Below are positions 48,886-58,042 of a stretch of 64,000 nucleotides of DNA, one piece after another. Numbering within the stretch: the first letter of the stretch is position 1; each line of letters begins with the position of its first letter. A model generated the notes under the pieces. It was not told the DNA's origin and did not search any database. It saw only the letters and a program-made list of their open reading frames with translations. Source of the DNA: Prevotella sp. E13-17 (GTDB lineage: Bacteria; Bacteroidota; Bacteroidia; Bacteroidales; Bacteroidaceae); NCBI RefSeq assembly GCF_022024035.1, contig NZ_CP091787.1, forward strand, positions 2,691,001 through 2,755,000, in the 5' to 3' direction. The translations under genes and the position numbers were made by a program.

Positions 48886-50025
48886 ATGCAGTGGACTGAC
48901 AGAATCAGGCAAGTAAAGATATGGTTGGTGGCGGCAGCAATCATCATTGCCGTTACTTCACTATTGGTGTCACACCTATTGGTGCGCGACCTTCAGAAAG
49001 AAGAACAACGCAAGATGGATGTGTGGGCACAAGCCATGAATTTTGTCAACCAAGCAGACGAAACCACAGACCTGTCACTGGCCACAGCTGTGATAGAAGG
49101 CAACAACACCATCCCCGTCATCGTGCTGAGTGCCGAAGGCGAGGTCATGGACTATCGCAACATTGACGATGATGTGGACGTGAAGAAATATGCCCTGCGC
49201 ATGAAGGCCGCAGGCGACACTATCCGCATCGAAGTCTTCGACACCTATCAATTGGTGTGCTACGATGAGTCAACCATGCTAAAGCGACTTACCCAGTATC
49301 CCTATTGGGCACTGGGCATCGTCATGATTTTTGTGGTAGTCGCCATCTTCGCATTGTTATCCTCTAAACGAGCAGAACAAAACAAAGTGTGGGTGGGACT
49401 CTCGAAAGAGACTGCCCATCAGCTTGGTACACCTATCTCCAGCCTGATGGCATGGGTTGAAATACTGAAAGATAACTATCCTCAAGACGAACTGATACCC
49501 GAACTTGAAAACGACGTAAAACGCTTGGAACGAATCGCCGAACGTTTCTCGAAAATAGGTTCACAGCCCGAACCTGTTGATGAATCCATGAACAATCTGC
49601 TGGACCGCGTGATTGTATATATGAACAAGCGCACCTCTCAGAAGGTCGTCATCAAAGGACACTATCCCAACCACGATGTGGTGGTGAAGATGAATGCGTC
49701 GCTCTTCGAATGGGTAGTGGAGAACCTCTGCAAGAACGCTGTTGACGCCATGGAAGGAGGTAATGGGAGAATAGACCTGTGGCTGCTGGAAGAAGACGAT
49801 ATTGTGGCCATAGAAATTGCCGACACAGGAAAAGGTATTAAGAAGAAAGACATTAAGAACGTATTCCGACCCGGCTTTACAACCAAGCAACGTGGATGGG
49901 GATTAGGTCTTTCTTTGGCTAAAAGAATTGTCGAACAATATCATCACGGTCACATCTATGTCAAAGATTCAGAGGTAGGTAGAGGCACGACCTTCCGCAT
50001 TGAGATGCGAAAAAAAACACAATAA
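48886..50025 (+). CDS. Sensor histidine kinase
   Basis: 379 residues. Two membrane helices (about 13-32 and 137-160) flank a periplasmic sensing domain of about 100 residues. Phospho-acceptor H178 lies in KETAHQLGTPISSLMAW. The ATPase part has the N box NLCKNAVDAMEGG, G1 DTGKGI, and G2 GWGLGLSLAKRIVEQ. No response regulator is adjacent, so its partner is encoded elsewhere. It may share the ridA transcript. Confidence 0.92.
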   Translation: MQWTDRIRQVKIWLVAAAIIIAVTSLLVSHLLVRDLQKEEQRKMDVWAQAMNFVNQADETTDLSLATAVIEGNNTIPVIVLSAEGEVMDYRNIDDDVDVKKYALRMKAAGDTIRIEVFDTYQLVCYDESTMLKRLTQYPYWALGIVMIFVVVAIFALLSSKRAEQNKVWVGLSKETAHQLGTPISSLMAWVEILKDNYPQDELIPELENDVKRLERIAERFSKIGSQPEPVDESMNNLLDRVIVYMNKRTSQKVVIKGHYPNHDVVVKMNASLFEWVVENLCKNAVDAMEGGNGRIDLWLLEEDDIVAIEIADTGKGIKKKDIKNVFRPGFTTKQRGWGLGLSLAKRIVEQYHHGHIYVKDSEVGRGTTFRIEMRKKTQ

Positions 50026-50051
50026 AATATTCGTAATTGAAAAAAAGTTTG

Positions 50052-50059
50052 TAACTTTG
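50052..50059 (+). promoter_or_regulatory. -7 element of DUF177-rpmF-fabH operon
   Basis: TAACTTTGCAG on the plus strand, 20 bp before the ATG at 50080. It supports that start rather than the GTG at 50074. Confidence 0.7.
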
Positions 50060-50079
50060 CAGCCCGAAATAGTGTGATT

Positions 50080-50604
50080 ATGTGTGATTTAGAGCGTTTT
50101 CTGATTGATTTCAAGGCACTTACCGAGGACGAAACGTCCTTGGAATACGACCTTGACAACCATTTTTTTGACGCGCTCGAAGGTGCACAGGTGCAAGAAG
50201 GCTCGCTGCATGTGTCGGGGTCTATACGCAAGGCCGTCGGCTTTTTTGAGCTTCAACTTCACACCACTGGCACCATTCGCATCCCCTGCGACCGCTGTCT
50301 GGACCTGATGGACCAGCCCATAGAGGCCGACTTGCGCTTAGTTATCAAGCTGGGCGACACATACACCGAGGAGGATGACATCATCACAGTGGAAGAGCAC
50401 GATCCCGTACTCAACATTGCATGGTTCATCTACGAGTCAATCATATTGGCGGTACCCATCCAGCACGTTCATCAACCTGGCGATTGCAACGATGCTATGA
50501 TGCGAGTGCTTGAACAGCATTCGGCTGCCCGAAGCAGTGATGCGGACGCACAAGAGATAGACCCGCGGTGGAGTGCACTACTCAAGTTAAAAGAAAAAAG
50601 TTAA
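50080..50604 (+). CDS. DUF177 (YceD-type) protein
   Basis: 174 residues from the ATG at 50080 (MCDLERFLIDFKALTEDETS). The family core IPCDRCLDLMDQPIEADLRL carries the Cys pair CDRC, and DIITVEEHDPVLNIAWFIYE follows. YceD homologues are linked to 23S rRNA processing. The gene lies 20 bases before rpmF, the widely conserved yceD-rpmF order. Confidence 0.9.
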   Translation: MCDLERFLIDFKALTEDETSLEYDLDNHFFDALEGAQVQEGSLHVSGSIRKAVGFFELQLHTTGTIRIPCDRCLDLMDQPIEADLRLVIKLGDTYTEEDDIITVEEHDPVLNIAWFIYESIILAVPIQHVHQPGDCNDAMMRVLEQHSAARSSDADAQEIDPRWSALLKLKEKS

Positions 50605-50624
50605 ATTTTAAATAGTAAATCATT

Positions 50625-50816
50625 ATGGCACATCCTAAAAGAAGACAATCAAACACTCGTACCGCCAAACGTCGTACTCACGACAAGGCTGTAGCTCCTA
50701 CACTGGCAGTATGCCCTAACTGTGGCGCTTACTATGTTTACCACACAGTATGCCCAACATGCGGATACTATCGCGGTAAGGTTGCTATCAAGATGGACGA
50801 AGAAGTAGCTGAATAA
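50625..50816 (+). CDS. rpmF: 50S ribosomal protein L32
   Basis: 63 residues, family length. [20 protein letters not shown] at the start is typical. A zinc ribbon is formed by CPNC and CPTC ([20 protein letters not shown]). It is encoded between DUF177 and fabH, with 2 bases to the latter. Confidence 0.97.
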   Translation: MAHPKRRQSNTRTAKRRTHDKAVAPTLAVCPNCGAYYVYHTVCPTCGYYRGKVAIKMDEEVAE

Positions 50817-50818
50817 GA

Positions 50819-51820
50819 ATGGGAAAGATTAACGCGATCATCACCGGCGTCGGAGGCTACGTGCCTGACTACGTCCTCACCAACGAGGAATTGTCGCGCA
50901 TGGTCGACACCAACGATGAATGGATTATGACGCGTGTCGGAATCAAGGAGCGCCGAATCCTCACAGAAGAGGGTCTCGGCACTTCTTATATGGCGCGCAA
51001 GGCTGCCAAGCAGCTCATGAAGAAGACGGGCGCCGATCCCGATTCTATTGATGCTTTGATTGTAGCCACCTCTACATCCGACTATCACTTTCCATCTACT
51101 GCCAGCATCGTCATTGGCAAGTTAGGATTGAAGAATGCCATGGCATTCGATTTTTCGGCAGCCTGTTGTGGATTTCTCTATTCGCTGAACGTTGCTTCAT
51201 GCATGATTCAAAGTGGACGCTACAAGCGCATCATCCTGATTGGTGCCGACAAGATGTCGTCGGCTACTGACTATAAGGACCGTAGCACTTGTCCGCTCTT
51301 CGGTGATGGTGCTGGTGCAGTGATGCTTGAAGGCACAGAGGAAGAAAACATCGGACTGATAGACTCTTACCTTCGTACCGATGGCATGGGACTGCCTTTC
51401 CTTCACATGAAGGCCGGTGGTTCGGTCAGTCCTGCCAGCCATTTCACCGTAGATCACCGCATGCACTATACCTATCAGGAAGGTCGCACGGTGTTCCGCT
51501 ATGCAGTGACCAACATGAGTGACGACTGTGCACTCATCGCTGAGCGCAACGGACTGAACAAGGACAACATCGCTTGGGTGATTCCTCATCAGGCAAACAT
51601 GCGTATCATCGAGGCTGTTGCCAAGCGTTTGGAACTGCCCATGGATCAAGTGATGGTCAATATCGAGCACTATGGTAACACTTCTGCAGCCACCATTCCC
51701 TTGGCTCTATGGGAATATGAGTCTAAACTGAAGAAGGGTGACAATATCATCATGACTGCTTTCGGAGCTGGTTTCGTTCATGGAGCCAACTATCTCCGTT
51801 GGGCTTATGATGGCAAGTAA
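50819..51820 (+). CDS. fabH: 3-oxoacyl-[ACP] synthase III
   Basis: Condenses an acyl-CoA with malonyl-ACP to begin fatty-acid synthesis. 333 residues. Catalytic triad: C116 in FSAACCGF, H257 in [10 protein letters not shown], and N287 in [10 protein letters not shown]. The order rpmF-fabH is common to many bacteria. Substrate range (acetyl or branched starter) cannot be told from sequence alone. A strong terminator follows. Confidence 0.95.
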   Translation: MGKINAIITGVGGYVPDYVLTNEELSRMVDTNDEWIMTRVGIKERRILTEEGLGTSYMARKAAKQLMKKTGADPDSIDALIVATSTSDYHFPSTASIVIGKLGLKNAMAFDFSAACCGFLYSLNVASCMIQSGRYKRIILIGADKMSSATDYKDRSTCPLFGDGAGAVMLEGTEEENIGLIDSYLRTDGMGLPFLHMKAGGSVSPASHFTVDHRMHYTYQEGRTVFRYAVTNMSDDCALIAERNGLNKDNIAWVIPHQANMRIIEAVAKRLELPMDQVMVNIEHYGNTSAATIPLALWEYESKLKKGDNIIMTAFGAGFVHGANYLRWAYDGK

Positions 51821-51841
51821 ACATAACCATTACAGTACAAG

Positions 51842-51879
51842 AGAGGCGAAGCATCTGCATAGATACTTCGCCTCTTTTA
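51842..51879 (+). terminator. Terminator of the fabH operon
   Basis: AGAGGCGAAGCATC (51842-51855) pairs with GATACTTCGCCTCT (51862-51875) with one mismatch, followed by TTTTATTT. Confidence 0.9.
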
Positions 51880-51924
51880 TTTGCTGCTCACAGACATTGT
51901 GTCCCTTCATTATAAGCTGAAATC

Positions 51925-51998
51925 AAAGTGGCACTATAGCGTCACTAAAGCGCCACTTTACGAATGCCATTGCGCCACTTTACTACGACGAAAGTGAT
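51925..51998. repeat. Phased 11-bp repeat cluster between fabH and nrnA
   Basis: Consecutive 11-bp units from 51930: GGCACTATAGC, GTCACTAAAGC, GCCACTTTACG, AATGCCATTGC, GCCACTTTACT, ACGACGAAAGT. AAAGTGGC (51925-51932) can pair with GCCACTTT at 51952 or 51974. The rest of the 51880-52091 gap shows only the nrnA promoter. Confidence 0.7.
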
Positions 51999-52074
51999 GC
52001 TTGCACACATCAAGTCAACAGGCCTGCCACGGAAAGAACTCCCATAAAAATTTGGTTCTTTTATGGCTTCTTAG

Positions 52075-52082
52075 TAACTTTG
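52075..52082 (+). promoter_or_regulatory. -7 element of nrnA
   Basis: TAACTTTGCA ends 9 bases before the nrnA ATG, leaving a leader of only a few bases. Confidence 0.65.
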
Positions 52083-52091
52083 CACCCAATT

Positions 52092-53129
52092 ATGCTAAAC
52101 AATATACTTACACAAGAGGAATGTCAGCAGATGACAGCCCTCATCAAACAAAGCGAAACGATTGTCATCACCTGCCATCAGAACCCAGATGGCGATGCTT
52201 TGGGCGCAAGTTTAGGTTGGGCAGAATACTTACGCGTCGTCTTTGGGAAAGAAGCACAAATCTTCATTCCCGACCAATATCCAGACTATCTGCAGTGGAT
52301 GCCCAACACACAAAAGATTGTACGCTTCGATAAGTTCCAACAAGGTTGTGAATGGACCCTGAAAAACTGCGACTTAATATTCTGTTTAGACTTCAACACC
52401 GCCTCACGCGTCGATCAAATGCAACAGGCTTTGTGTGCTTCGCCTGCCAAGAAAGTGCTGATTGACCACCACCCCAACCCCGATGTAGATGCCGTGCTGA
52501 CCGTGTCGCGCCCCAAAGCCTCTTCTACCTGCGAGCTGATATTCCGTCTAGTATGGCAGATGGGAGGCTTCGAACAGCTGGAGAAGAACTTTGCCATCCC
52601 CGTATATTGCGGTATGATGACAGACACAGGCGGCTTCACTTACAACTCTAATGATCCAGACATCTTCTTCATCATCGGAGAACTGCTGACCAAGCATATC
52701 AACAAAGACAAGATCTATCGCAACGTGTTCCACAACTTCTCAGAAGATCGTATCAGGCTGATGGGCTACGTGATGTATCAAAGTTTGGTTGTTGACAGCG
52801 AGAGACATGCCAGCTTTTTCACACTGACACGCGACATTCTGAAGAAATTCAACTTCGTAAAGGGCGATGCCGAGGGACTTGTCAACATGCCCTTACAAAT
52901 AAAAGGTCACAAATTGAGCATCTCTCTACGCGAAGATACAGAAAAAGACAACACCATCTGGGTAAGCCTTCGAAGCGTTGACCAGTTCCCCTGCAACGAG
53001 ATGGCAGCTCAGTTTTTCAATGGTGGCGGCCACTTAAATGCATCTGGCGGACGACTCTTTTGTTCGATGGACGAAGCCATCAACATCACCAAGAGCGCCA
53101 TATTGGCCTTCGAGAAACAACTGAAATGA
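52092..53129 (+). CDS. nrnA: Bifunctional oligoribonuclease/pAp phosphatase (DHH family)
   Basis: Degrades very short RNAs and 3'-phosphoadenosine 5'-phosphate. The ATG at 52092 gives 345 residues (MLNNILTQEECQQM); the longer frame starts at a TTG inside the promoter. Metal-binding DHH motifs: NPDGDALGA (D33, D35) and VLIDHHPNPD; C-terminal DHHA1 domain ends in FFNGGGHLNASGG. Own promoter. Confidence 0.93.
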   Translation: MLNNILTQEECQQMTALIKQSETIVITCHQNPDGDALGASLGWAEYLRVVFGKEAQIFIPDQYPDYLQWMPNTQKIVRFDKFQQGCEWTLKNCDLIFCLDFNTASRVDQMQQALCASPAKKVLIDHHPNPDVDAVLTVSRPKASSTCELIFRLVWQMGGFEQLEKNFAIPVYCGMMTDTGGFTYNSNDPDIFFIIGELLTKHINKDKIYRNVFHNFSEDRIRLMGYVMYQSLVVDSERHASFFTLTRDILKKFNFVKGDAEGLVNMPLQIKGHKLSISLREDTEKDNTIWVSLRSVDQFPCNEMAAQFFNGGGHLNASGGRLFCSMDEAINITKSAILAFEKQLK

Positions 53130-53206
53130 AATATGGCAACCGTTAAATAAACACAAGCAGTAACAATTTCTTCAAGTTATCCAAGCCACTATTCACTTTT
53201 ATTTCG

Positions 53207-53214
53207 TATCTTTG
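53207..53214 (+). promoter_or_regulatory. -7 element before DUF4827-glmM
   Basis: TATCTTTGCA on the plus strand, 28 bp before the ATG at 53243. Confidence 0.7.
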
Positions 53215-53242
53215 CAATTGATTTTCAGAACAAAATAGTAAA

Positions 53243-53875
53243 ATGAAACATAAAATCATAGCACTGTTGTCGCTCCTCTGTCTTGCTGCCACATTTGTGG
53301 CTTGCAACGATTATGAAACCTACGGCGACAAAAAGGACAAAGAGCGCGCTGCTATCAAGCAATTCTTGGCAGACTCAGCCATCAATGTCATCAGCGAGGA
53401 TGTGTTCCACAAGCAGGGAGACATCACCAATAACGATAAGAATGAGTTTGTATATATGAACAACACCGGCGTCTATATGCAGATTGTGCATAAAGGATGC
53501 GGCGAGCCCCTGCGCGATGGAGAGAATAGCGACCTGATGGTAAGATTCCTTGAACTGTGCCTGCTTGACTCCTCTGCCATATACAACGACACGGCTCCCT
53601 ATGATGTTGACGTGATGAACGTGCGCCGTCAAGGCAACGTGTTCACCGCCTCACTGACAGATGGCGTCATGATGTCGGCCTATAACACCGAGTCTGTGCC
53701 CACAGGTTGGCTGGTACCGCTGAAATACGTCAACGTAGGTCGGCCACGTACAGAAGACGACCAGATTGCGAAAGTACGTCTCATCGTGCCCCACACCCAA
53801 GGTCACAGCGTAGCCAGCAGCTATGTTTATCCCTATTATTACGAGATTAGTTTTGTACGTTCTATTGATATATGA
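53243..53875 (+). CDS. DUF4827 lipoprotein
   Basis: 210 residues. Signal peptide with lipobox FVAC (Cys C21), then NDYETYGDKKDKERAAIKQF. The body resembles the peptidyl-prolyl isomerase-like DUF4827 family known from Bacteroidales (YMNNTGVYMQIVHKGCGEPL, TGWLVPLKYVNVGRPR, VPHTQGHSVASSYVYPYYYE). It overlaps the glmM start by four bases, so the two are coupled. Function unknown. Confidence 0.85.
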   Translation: MKHKIIALLSLLCLAATFVACNDYETYGDKKDKERAAIKQFLADSAINVISEDVFHKQGDITNNDKNEFVYMNNTGVYMQIVHKGCGEPLRDGENSDLMVRFLELCLLDSSAIYNDTAPYDVDVMNVRRQGNVFTASLTDGVMMSAYNTESVPTGWLVPLKYVNVGRPRTEDDQIAKVRLIVPHTQGHSVASSYVYPYYYEISFVRSIDI

Positions 53876-55245
53876 CACTGATTAAATCCATTTCGGGTAT
53901 CCGCGGAACAATCGGCGGACACACGGGCGACACGCTCAACCCGCTTGACATCGTAAAGTTCACAACCGCTTACGCTACCTTTATCGGTGGCAAGCGTATT
54001 GTTGTAGGCCGCGACGGCCGCATCTCTGGCCCCATGGTTCGCGACATTGTCTGCGGCACACTGGTAGGTATGGGCTACGAAGTGATTGACATCGGTTTGG
54101 CTACTACGCCAACCACAGAGTTGGCCGTACGCTGGCACGAAGCCGATGGAGGCATCATTATCACCGCCAGCCACAACCCCACACAGTGGAATGCGCTGAA
54201 ATTGCTAAACCGTGAGGGAGAATTTCTGACAGCTGCCGACGGTGCCGAGGTACTGCGCATTGCAGATGAAGAAGACTTCAACTATGCGCCAGTAGAGAAA
54301 TTGGGAAGCGTCATCACCGACGACACGATGAACCGACAGCACATTCAGTCGGTTCTCGACCTGAAATTGGTAGATGTAGAGGCCATCAAGAAACGCAAGT
54401 TCCGCGTTTGTGCCGACACCATCAACTCAGTAGGCGGTGTCATTCTGCCCGAGTTCTTCAAGGCTCTTGGCGTAGATTTCGAGATTCTGAATGGCGAATG
54501 CACTGGTCAGTTTGCCCACAATCCCGAGCCGTTGGAGAAGAACCTGCAGGGCATCATGGACAAGATGCGCCAGGGCGGTTTCGACCTGGGCATCGTGGTC
54601 GACCCTGATGTTGACCGTCTTGCCTTCATCTGCGAAGACGGCAAGATGTTTGGCGAGGAATACACGCTGGTCAGCGTAGCCGACTACGTACTGTCACACG
54701 ACAAGGGAAACACCGTCAGCAACCTCTCTTCCACCCGTGCTCTGCGCGATATCACCGAGCGCCATGGTGGCAAATACACCGCCGCAGCTGTCGGCGAGGT
54801 GAACGTTACCACGAAGATGAAAGAGGTGGGCGCCGTGATCGGTGGCGAAGGAAATGGCGGTGTCATCTATCCCGAGAGCCACTACGGCCGCGATGCGCTG
54901 GTAGGTATTGGTCTGTTCCTGAGCAGTCTGGCACAGAAAGGCATAAAGGTCAGCGAACTGCGCAAGACCTTCCCCGACTATCAGATAGCCAAGAACCGCA
55001 TTGACCTGACTCCAGAGACCGACGTTGATGCCATCCTGGTCAAGGTGAAAGAGATGTTTGCTGGCAATCCGGAGGCTACGGTCAACGACATTGACGGCGT
55101 CAAGATAGACTTCCCCACCATGTGGGTTCACCTGCGCAAATCAAACACAGAGCCTATCATCCGTGTTTACAGCGAAGCTCAAACCATGGAAGAGGCTGAC
55201 GCCATCGGTAAGAAGCTGATGCAGGTGGTCTATGACATGCAATAA
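53872..55245 (+). CDS. glmM: Phosphoglucosamine mutase (phosphohexomutase family)
   Basis: Converts glucosamine-6-phosphate to glucosamine-1-phosphate for peptidoglycan and LPS precursors. 457 residues. Active-site Ser S100 in ITASHNPTQWN, metal loop DPDVDRLAF (D244, D246, D248), sugar-binding GGEGNGGVIYPESHYGRD, and phosphate loop RKSNTEPIIRVYSEA. Related phosphomannomutases share the fold, so substrate preference is not certain. Followed by a bidirectional terminator. Confidence 0.88.
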   Translation: MTLIKSISGIRGTIGGHTGDTLNPLDIVKFTTAYATFIGGKRIVVGRDGRISGPMVRDIVCGTLVGMGYEVIDIGLATTPTTELAVRWHEADGGIIITASHNPTQWNALKLLNREGEFLTAADGAEVLRIADEEDFNYAPVEKLGSVITDDTMNRQHIQSVLDLKLVDVEAIKKRKFRVCADTINSVGGVILPEFFKALGVDFEILNGECTGQFAHNPEPLEKNLQGIMDKMRQGGFDLGIVVDPDVDRLAFICEDGKMFGEEYTLVSVADYVLSHDKGNTVSNLSSTRALRDITERHGGKYTAAAVGEVNVTTKMKEVGAVIGGEGNGGVIYPESHYGRDALVGIGLFLSSLAQKGIKVSELRKTFPDYQIAKNRIDLTPETDVDAILVKVKEMFAGNPEATVNDIDGVKIDFPTMWVHLRKSNTEPIIRVYSEAQTMEEADAIGKKLMQVVYDMQ

Positions 55246-55265
55246 GAAATCACAACATATCGCAA

Positions 55266-55313
55266 AAAGTAAGACAGCTGCTTTGTCAATGACAAGGCAG
55301 CTGTCTTACTTTT
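55266..55313. terminator. Bidirectional terminator between glmM and Crp-family gene
   Basis: AAAGTAAGACAGCTGC and its complement form the outer stem, with TTGTC/GACAA inside. A-rich and T-rich flanks on both sides fit use in both directions. Confidence 0.9.
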
Positions 55314-55976
55314 CTACATAAACAAGTGCTCCAACGAGGGCACTATGATTCGTCCACGAGCCAGTTGAAGCAGTCCTTCGCTCTGCATCGCATTCAGCTC
55401 GCGCGACACATCCAAGCGGCTATCGCCTACCTCCTGTGCCAGATTGCGCATCAGGATATGAAAAATTTTCTGTCCAGCGGGATAGGTGCAATGGTCCAAC
55501 AGGAAACGAACAATTCGTTCACGCAGATTCTGCGGAGCTCGTCGCCAGGGCAGATGCGCACGTCGCTGCGACAACGTGGACAGCAAGTTGAACAAATTCA
55601 GTCGGAAAATCAGAAAGTCTTCAAGCAAACGCATCACCTCATCCTTTGAGAGAACAATAAAATGTGCCTCAGTCAGCGTGTTCACGGTGTAAAGATACTG
55701 CGGTTGTGCACCAAACAGAACCTCTGGCTGAACAAGCCAAGGTGCATGCACCTGCTCGCTGACCATATACGCATAGTCGTCACTCTGACGTTGAAACTCC
55801 AGTTCTCCACTGATCAAGAAGAGCAGTTGCTTGCATGTTTCCCCTTCGTGGATAATGGTCTTTCGCGGTGGTTGCTTTTGAAATCCAAATTTTGTATTAC
55901 CAGCCAACTGCAGCAGTTCCGAACGGCTCATGCCTTGGAACAACGGGAACTGCAACAGTTGGTCGTAGATATGCAT
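55314..55976 (-). CDS. Crp/Fnr family transcriptional regulator
   Basis: 220 residues. N-terminal cyclic-nucleotide-binding fold about 10-125 (IIHEGETCKQLLFLISGELE), then a long helix and a C-terminal winged helix (about 150-215, NLAQEVGDSRLDVSRELNAMQSEGLL is the recognition region, quoted in part). No cysteine cluster for an iron-sulfur site is visible, so oxygen sensing of the Fnr type is unlikely. It lies 8 bases after apbE on the same strand. Target genes unknown. Confidence 0.88.
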   Translation of the reverse strand: MHIYDQLLQFPLFQGMSRSELLQLAGNTKFGFQKQPPRKTIIHEGETCKQLLFLISGELEFQRQSDDYAYMVSEQVHAPWLVQPEVLFGAQPQYLYTVNTLTEAHFIVLSKDEVMRLLEDFLIFRLNLFNLLSTLSQRRAHLPWRRAPQNLRERIVRFLLDHCTYPAGQKIFHILMRNLAQEVGDSRLDVSRELNAMQSEGLLQLARGRIIVPSLEHLFM

Positions 55977-55984
55977 AACAGAAA

Positions 55985-56923
55985 CTATTCAACAATCCAA
56001 TCCTTCACGGCATCAGAATGCCACACCACAGGATTCCCATCTTCATCATTATAAATGAAATAGGCAGCCAGCTCGGGATGGCGTGCCAGCACCTCTTTAG
56101 CCTTTTCGACCCCCATCACCATGAATGATGTGGCATAGGCATCGGCCACCGCACACTCATCGGCAAATACGGTGGCCGACAACAGAGTCAGCTGCACAGG
56201 ATATCCCGTACGGGGGTCAATCGTATGTGCATACTTCTTACCATCCTTATAGTAGAAGTTACGGTAGTTGCCACTGGTAGCCATCGCCTTATCCGTGATG
56301 TTCAAGACAGCCTGCATCTCGCCATCAATATGCAGTGAGTCGTCAACAGGCTTCATCACACCAATACGCCACGGTGTATCATTGGGGCTTTTGCCGCTGA
56401 CAACCACCTCTCCGCCAATCTCAACCATGTAATCAGAGATACCTTTCGCGTCAAGCAGACGTGCCACCTCATCGCAGCCGAAGCCCTTCGCGATGGCGCT
56501 GAAATCTAATTGGTCACGCACTCTCAGCAGGCTGTCCACCTGTTCTTTAGTGGGCAACTGCTCATGTTTGAAGCCAAATCCCCAGGCATTGACCAGCGGT
56601 GCCACCGTGATATCGAAGGCACCCTCCGTGTCCTTATTCACTGTTTGTGCCAACTGGAAGAGCGATTTATACATCTCACTCTGAGGCCACTCCTCGCCTC
56701 TGTTCAGATGAGAGACCGTTGACTTTTCATTAAACATCGAGAACTCGCCGTCAACAGCCATCAGCACCTCTTCTATTTCCTTCTGCAAATCCTTGTCATA
56801 GGCATAGGTCACATGATAGACCGTTCCGAAGATCATACCCGTATTCTTCTGAAAGCCTTGCGGCTGGCAGGCTGCCACCAACATCACACAGAGTAAAGCA
56901 AGTAATAGCGTTGTCTGTTTCAT
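55985..56923 (-). CDS. apbE: FAD:protein FMN transferase (ApbE), lipoprotein
   Basis: Attaches FMN to Thr of exported proteins such as the Nqr and Rnf subunits. 312 residues. Signal peptide with lipobox VAAC (Cys C19). Landmarks: TGMIFGTVYHVTYAY, DGEFSMFNEKSTVSHLNRGE, AKGFGCDEVARLL, GGEVVVSGKSP, HTIDPRTGYPV, and the metal-site Asp/Thr segment CAVADAYATSFMVMG. It follows the DUF6048 gene by 2 bases. Confidence 0.94.
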   Translation of the reverse strand: MKQTTLLLALLCVMLVAACQPQGFQKNTGMIFGTVYHVTYAYDKDLQKEIEEVLMAVDGEFSMFNEKSTVSHLNRGEEWPQSEMYKSLFQLAQTVNKDTEGAFDITVAPLVNAWGFGFKHEQLPTKEQVDSLLRVRDQLDFSAIAKGFGCDEVARLLDAKGISDYMVEIGGEVVVSGKSPNDTPWRIGVMKPVDDSLHIDGEMQAVLNITDKAMATSGNYRNFYYKDGKKYAHTIDPRTGYPVQLTLLSATVFADECAVADAYATSFMVMGVEKAKEVLARHPELAAYFIYNDEDGNPVVWHSDAVKDWIVE

Positions 56924-56925
56924 GA

Positions 56926-57615
56926 TTATATGTCAATACTTACATTAAACGTTGCGCCCAAATTGCCTGAATCCTGTATGCCATAGCCCGGAACATACCA
57001 AGCCTGCCCAATCTGATTGTCATTGTGCGACATACGCATGCGGTAACGGACACTCCACCCTAGATGGAGCGGACCAGCTATCTTAGCATCAATGCCAAAC
57101 AGCACTTCAGCCCAGTGTTGATAGAGACGTCTGTCTTTCACCTCAGTAGCAGCATTCCATTGCCACACAGGATCCTTAGATGCGGGTTGCGAAATATCCA
57201 CCTTATAATTAGTATAGGCATAGCGCACACCAGCAAAAATGCGATTGCCCGTATGCTTTTTCTTCATGATGTTCACATCAACACCCACACGAAAATAGGG
57301 TGCCTCCGTACGATATGTGATACCCGTCACAGCGTCGTTCTCATGATTAGCCTTGCCATAGCCCACCTCAACAACCGGGAAATACTGGTCATGCAGATTC
57401 AGTCGCAATGCACCTTCATACTGTCCATAGTCGCTCAACAACATCTGAGCTGCACCCACCAGATCGGCCGACACCGCAAAGCCCCGGAAGAAGGGCACGC
57501 TATCGCGTTCCAACTTCAAGAACCCCTGTGCGAGAACCGTCTGTGGTCCCATCAGCAATAAGAGACTAATGGCTATTCTTGAAATGTATCTCGATATGTT
57601 TCGCTGATGTATCAT
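56926..57615 (-). CDS. DUF6048 outer-membrane beta-barrel-like protein
   Basis: 229 residues. Signal peptide about 1-30 (ending TVLAQ). Strand-rich sequence with alternating aromatics (FAVSADLVGAAQMLL, ALRLNLHDQYFPVVEVGYGK, NRIFAGVRYAYTNYKVDI, LHLGWSVRYRMRMS) ending LGATFNVSIDI, consistent with a barrel. Matches the DUF6048 family as I recall it. Its start overlaps the upstream DUF6452 gene by 50 bases, an unusually long overlap; a later start would lose the signal peptide, so I keep this one. Confidence 0.75.
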   Translation of the reverse strand: MIHQRNISRYISRIAISLLLLMGPQTVLAQGFLKLERDSVPFFRGFAVSADLVGAAQMLLSDYGQYEGALRLNLHDQYFPVVEVGYGKANHENDAVTGITYRTEAPYFRVGVDVNIMKKKHTGNRIFAGVRYAYTNYKVDISQPASKDPVWQWNAATEVKDRRLYQHWAEVLFGIDAKIAGPLHLGWSVRYRMRMSHNDNQIGQAWYVPGYGIQDSGNLGATFNVSIDI

Positions 57616-58042
57616 AAGTCACAGATGGATTGAGAACAAACAAAGTATCTATGGCAACATGCGTAGCACGTACCTGTGTGATTGTATGAAAGAAATGGGT
57701 AGCACAGTCAACCGACTCGAAATGCGGTATATCCTTCTTCTTTATCCACACCGTATCAACAGTCGTCGTCTTCTGTCGGTTATAGATTTCAAAAACAAGA
57801 GTATCTTCAGCAAGACCATAACTTACGGGCAAAGCAAACTTTGTGATATCCACGCCACGGTTCAATATAATCGTATCCTTCCGGTCGGCTCTCTTTGTCA
57901 GTACGGTCAACGTGTCTTTGAGCGTATCGCTCAAGACATAGTTCACCTCTACCGTGGTCTGAATAGGACAGTCAATGCTTGAGCATGCCGTTAAGGCTGC
58001 TGCCACTATCATCCCAAAAGCCACCACTTTCAGTCGCATCAT
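57566..58042 (-). CDS. DUF6452 lipoprotein
   Basis: 158 residues. Lipobox LTAC (Cys C20), followed by SSIDCPIQTTVEVNYVLS. The rest is a beta-rich domain (DTLVFEIYNRQKTTTVDTVW, FESVDCATHFFHTITQVRAT). DUF6452 and DUF6048 proteins are typically encoded side by side in Bacteroidales, as here. They may form an outer-membrane complex (inference). Overlaps the neighbour genes on both sides. Confidence 0.75.
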   Translation of the reverse strand: MMRLKVVAFGMIVAAALTACSSIDCPIQTTVEVNYVLSDTLKDTLTVLTKRADRKDTIILNRGVDITKFALPVSYGLAEDTLVFEIYNRQKTTTVDTVWIKKKDIPHFESVDCATHFFHTITQVRATHVAIDTLFVLNPSVTYDTSAKHIEIHFKNSH

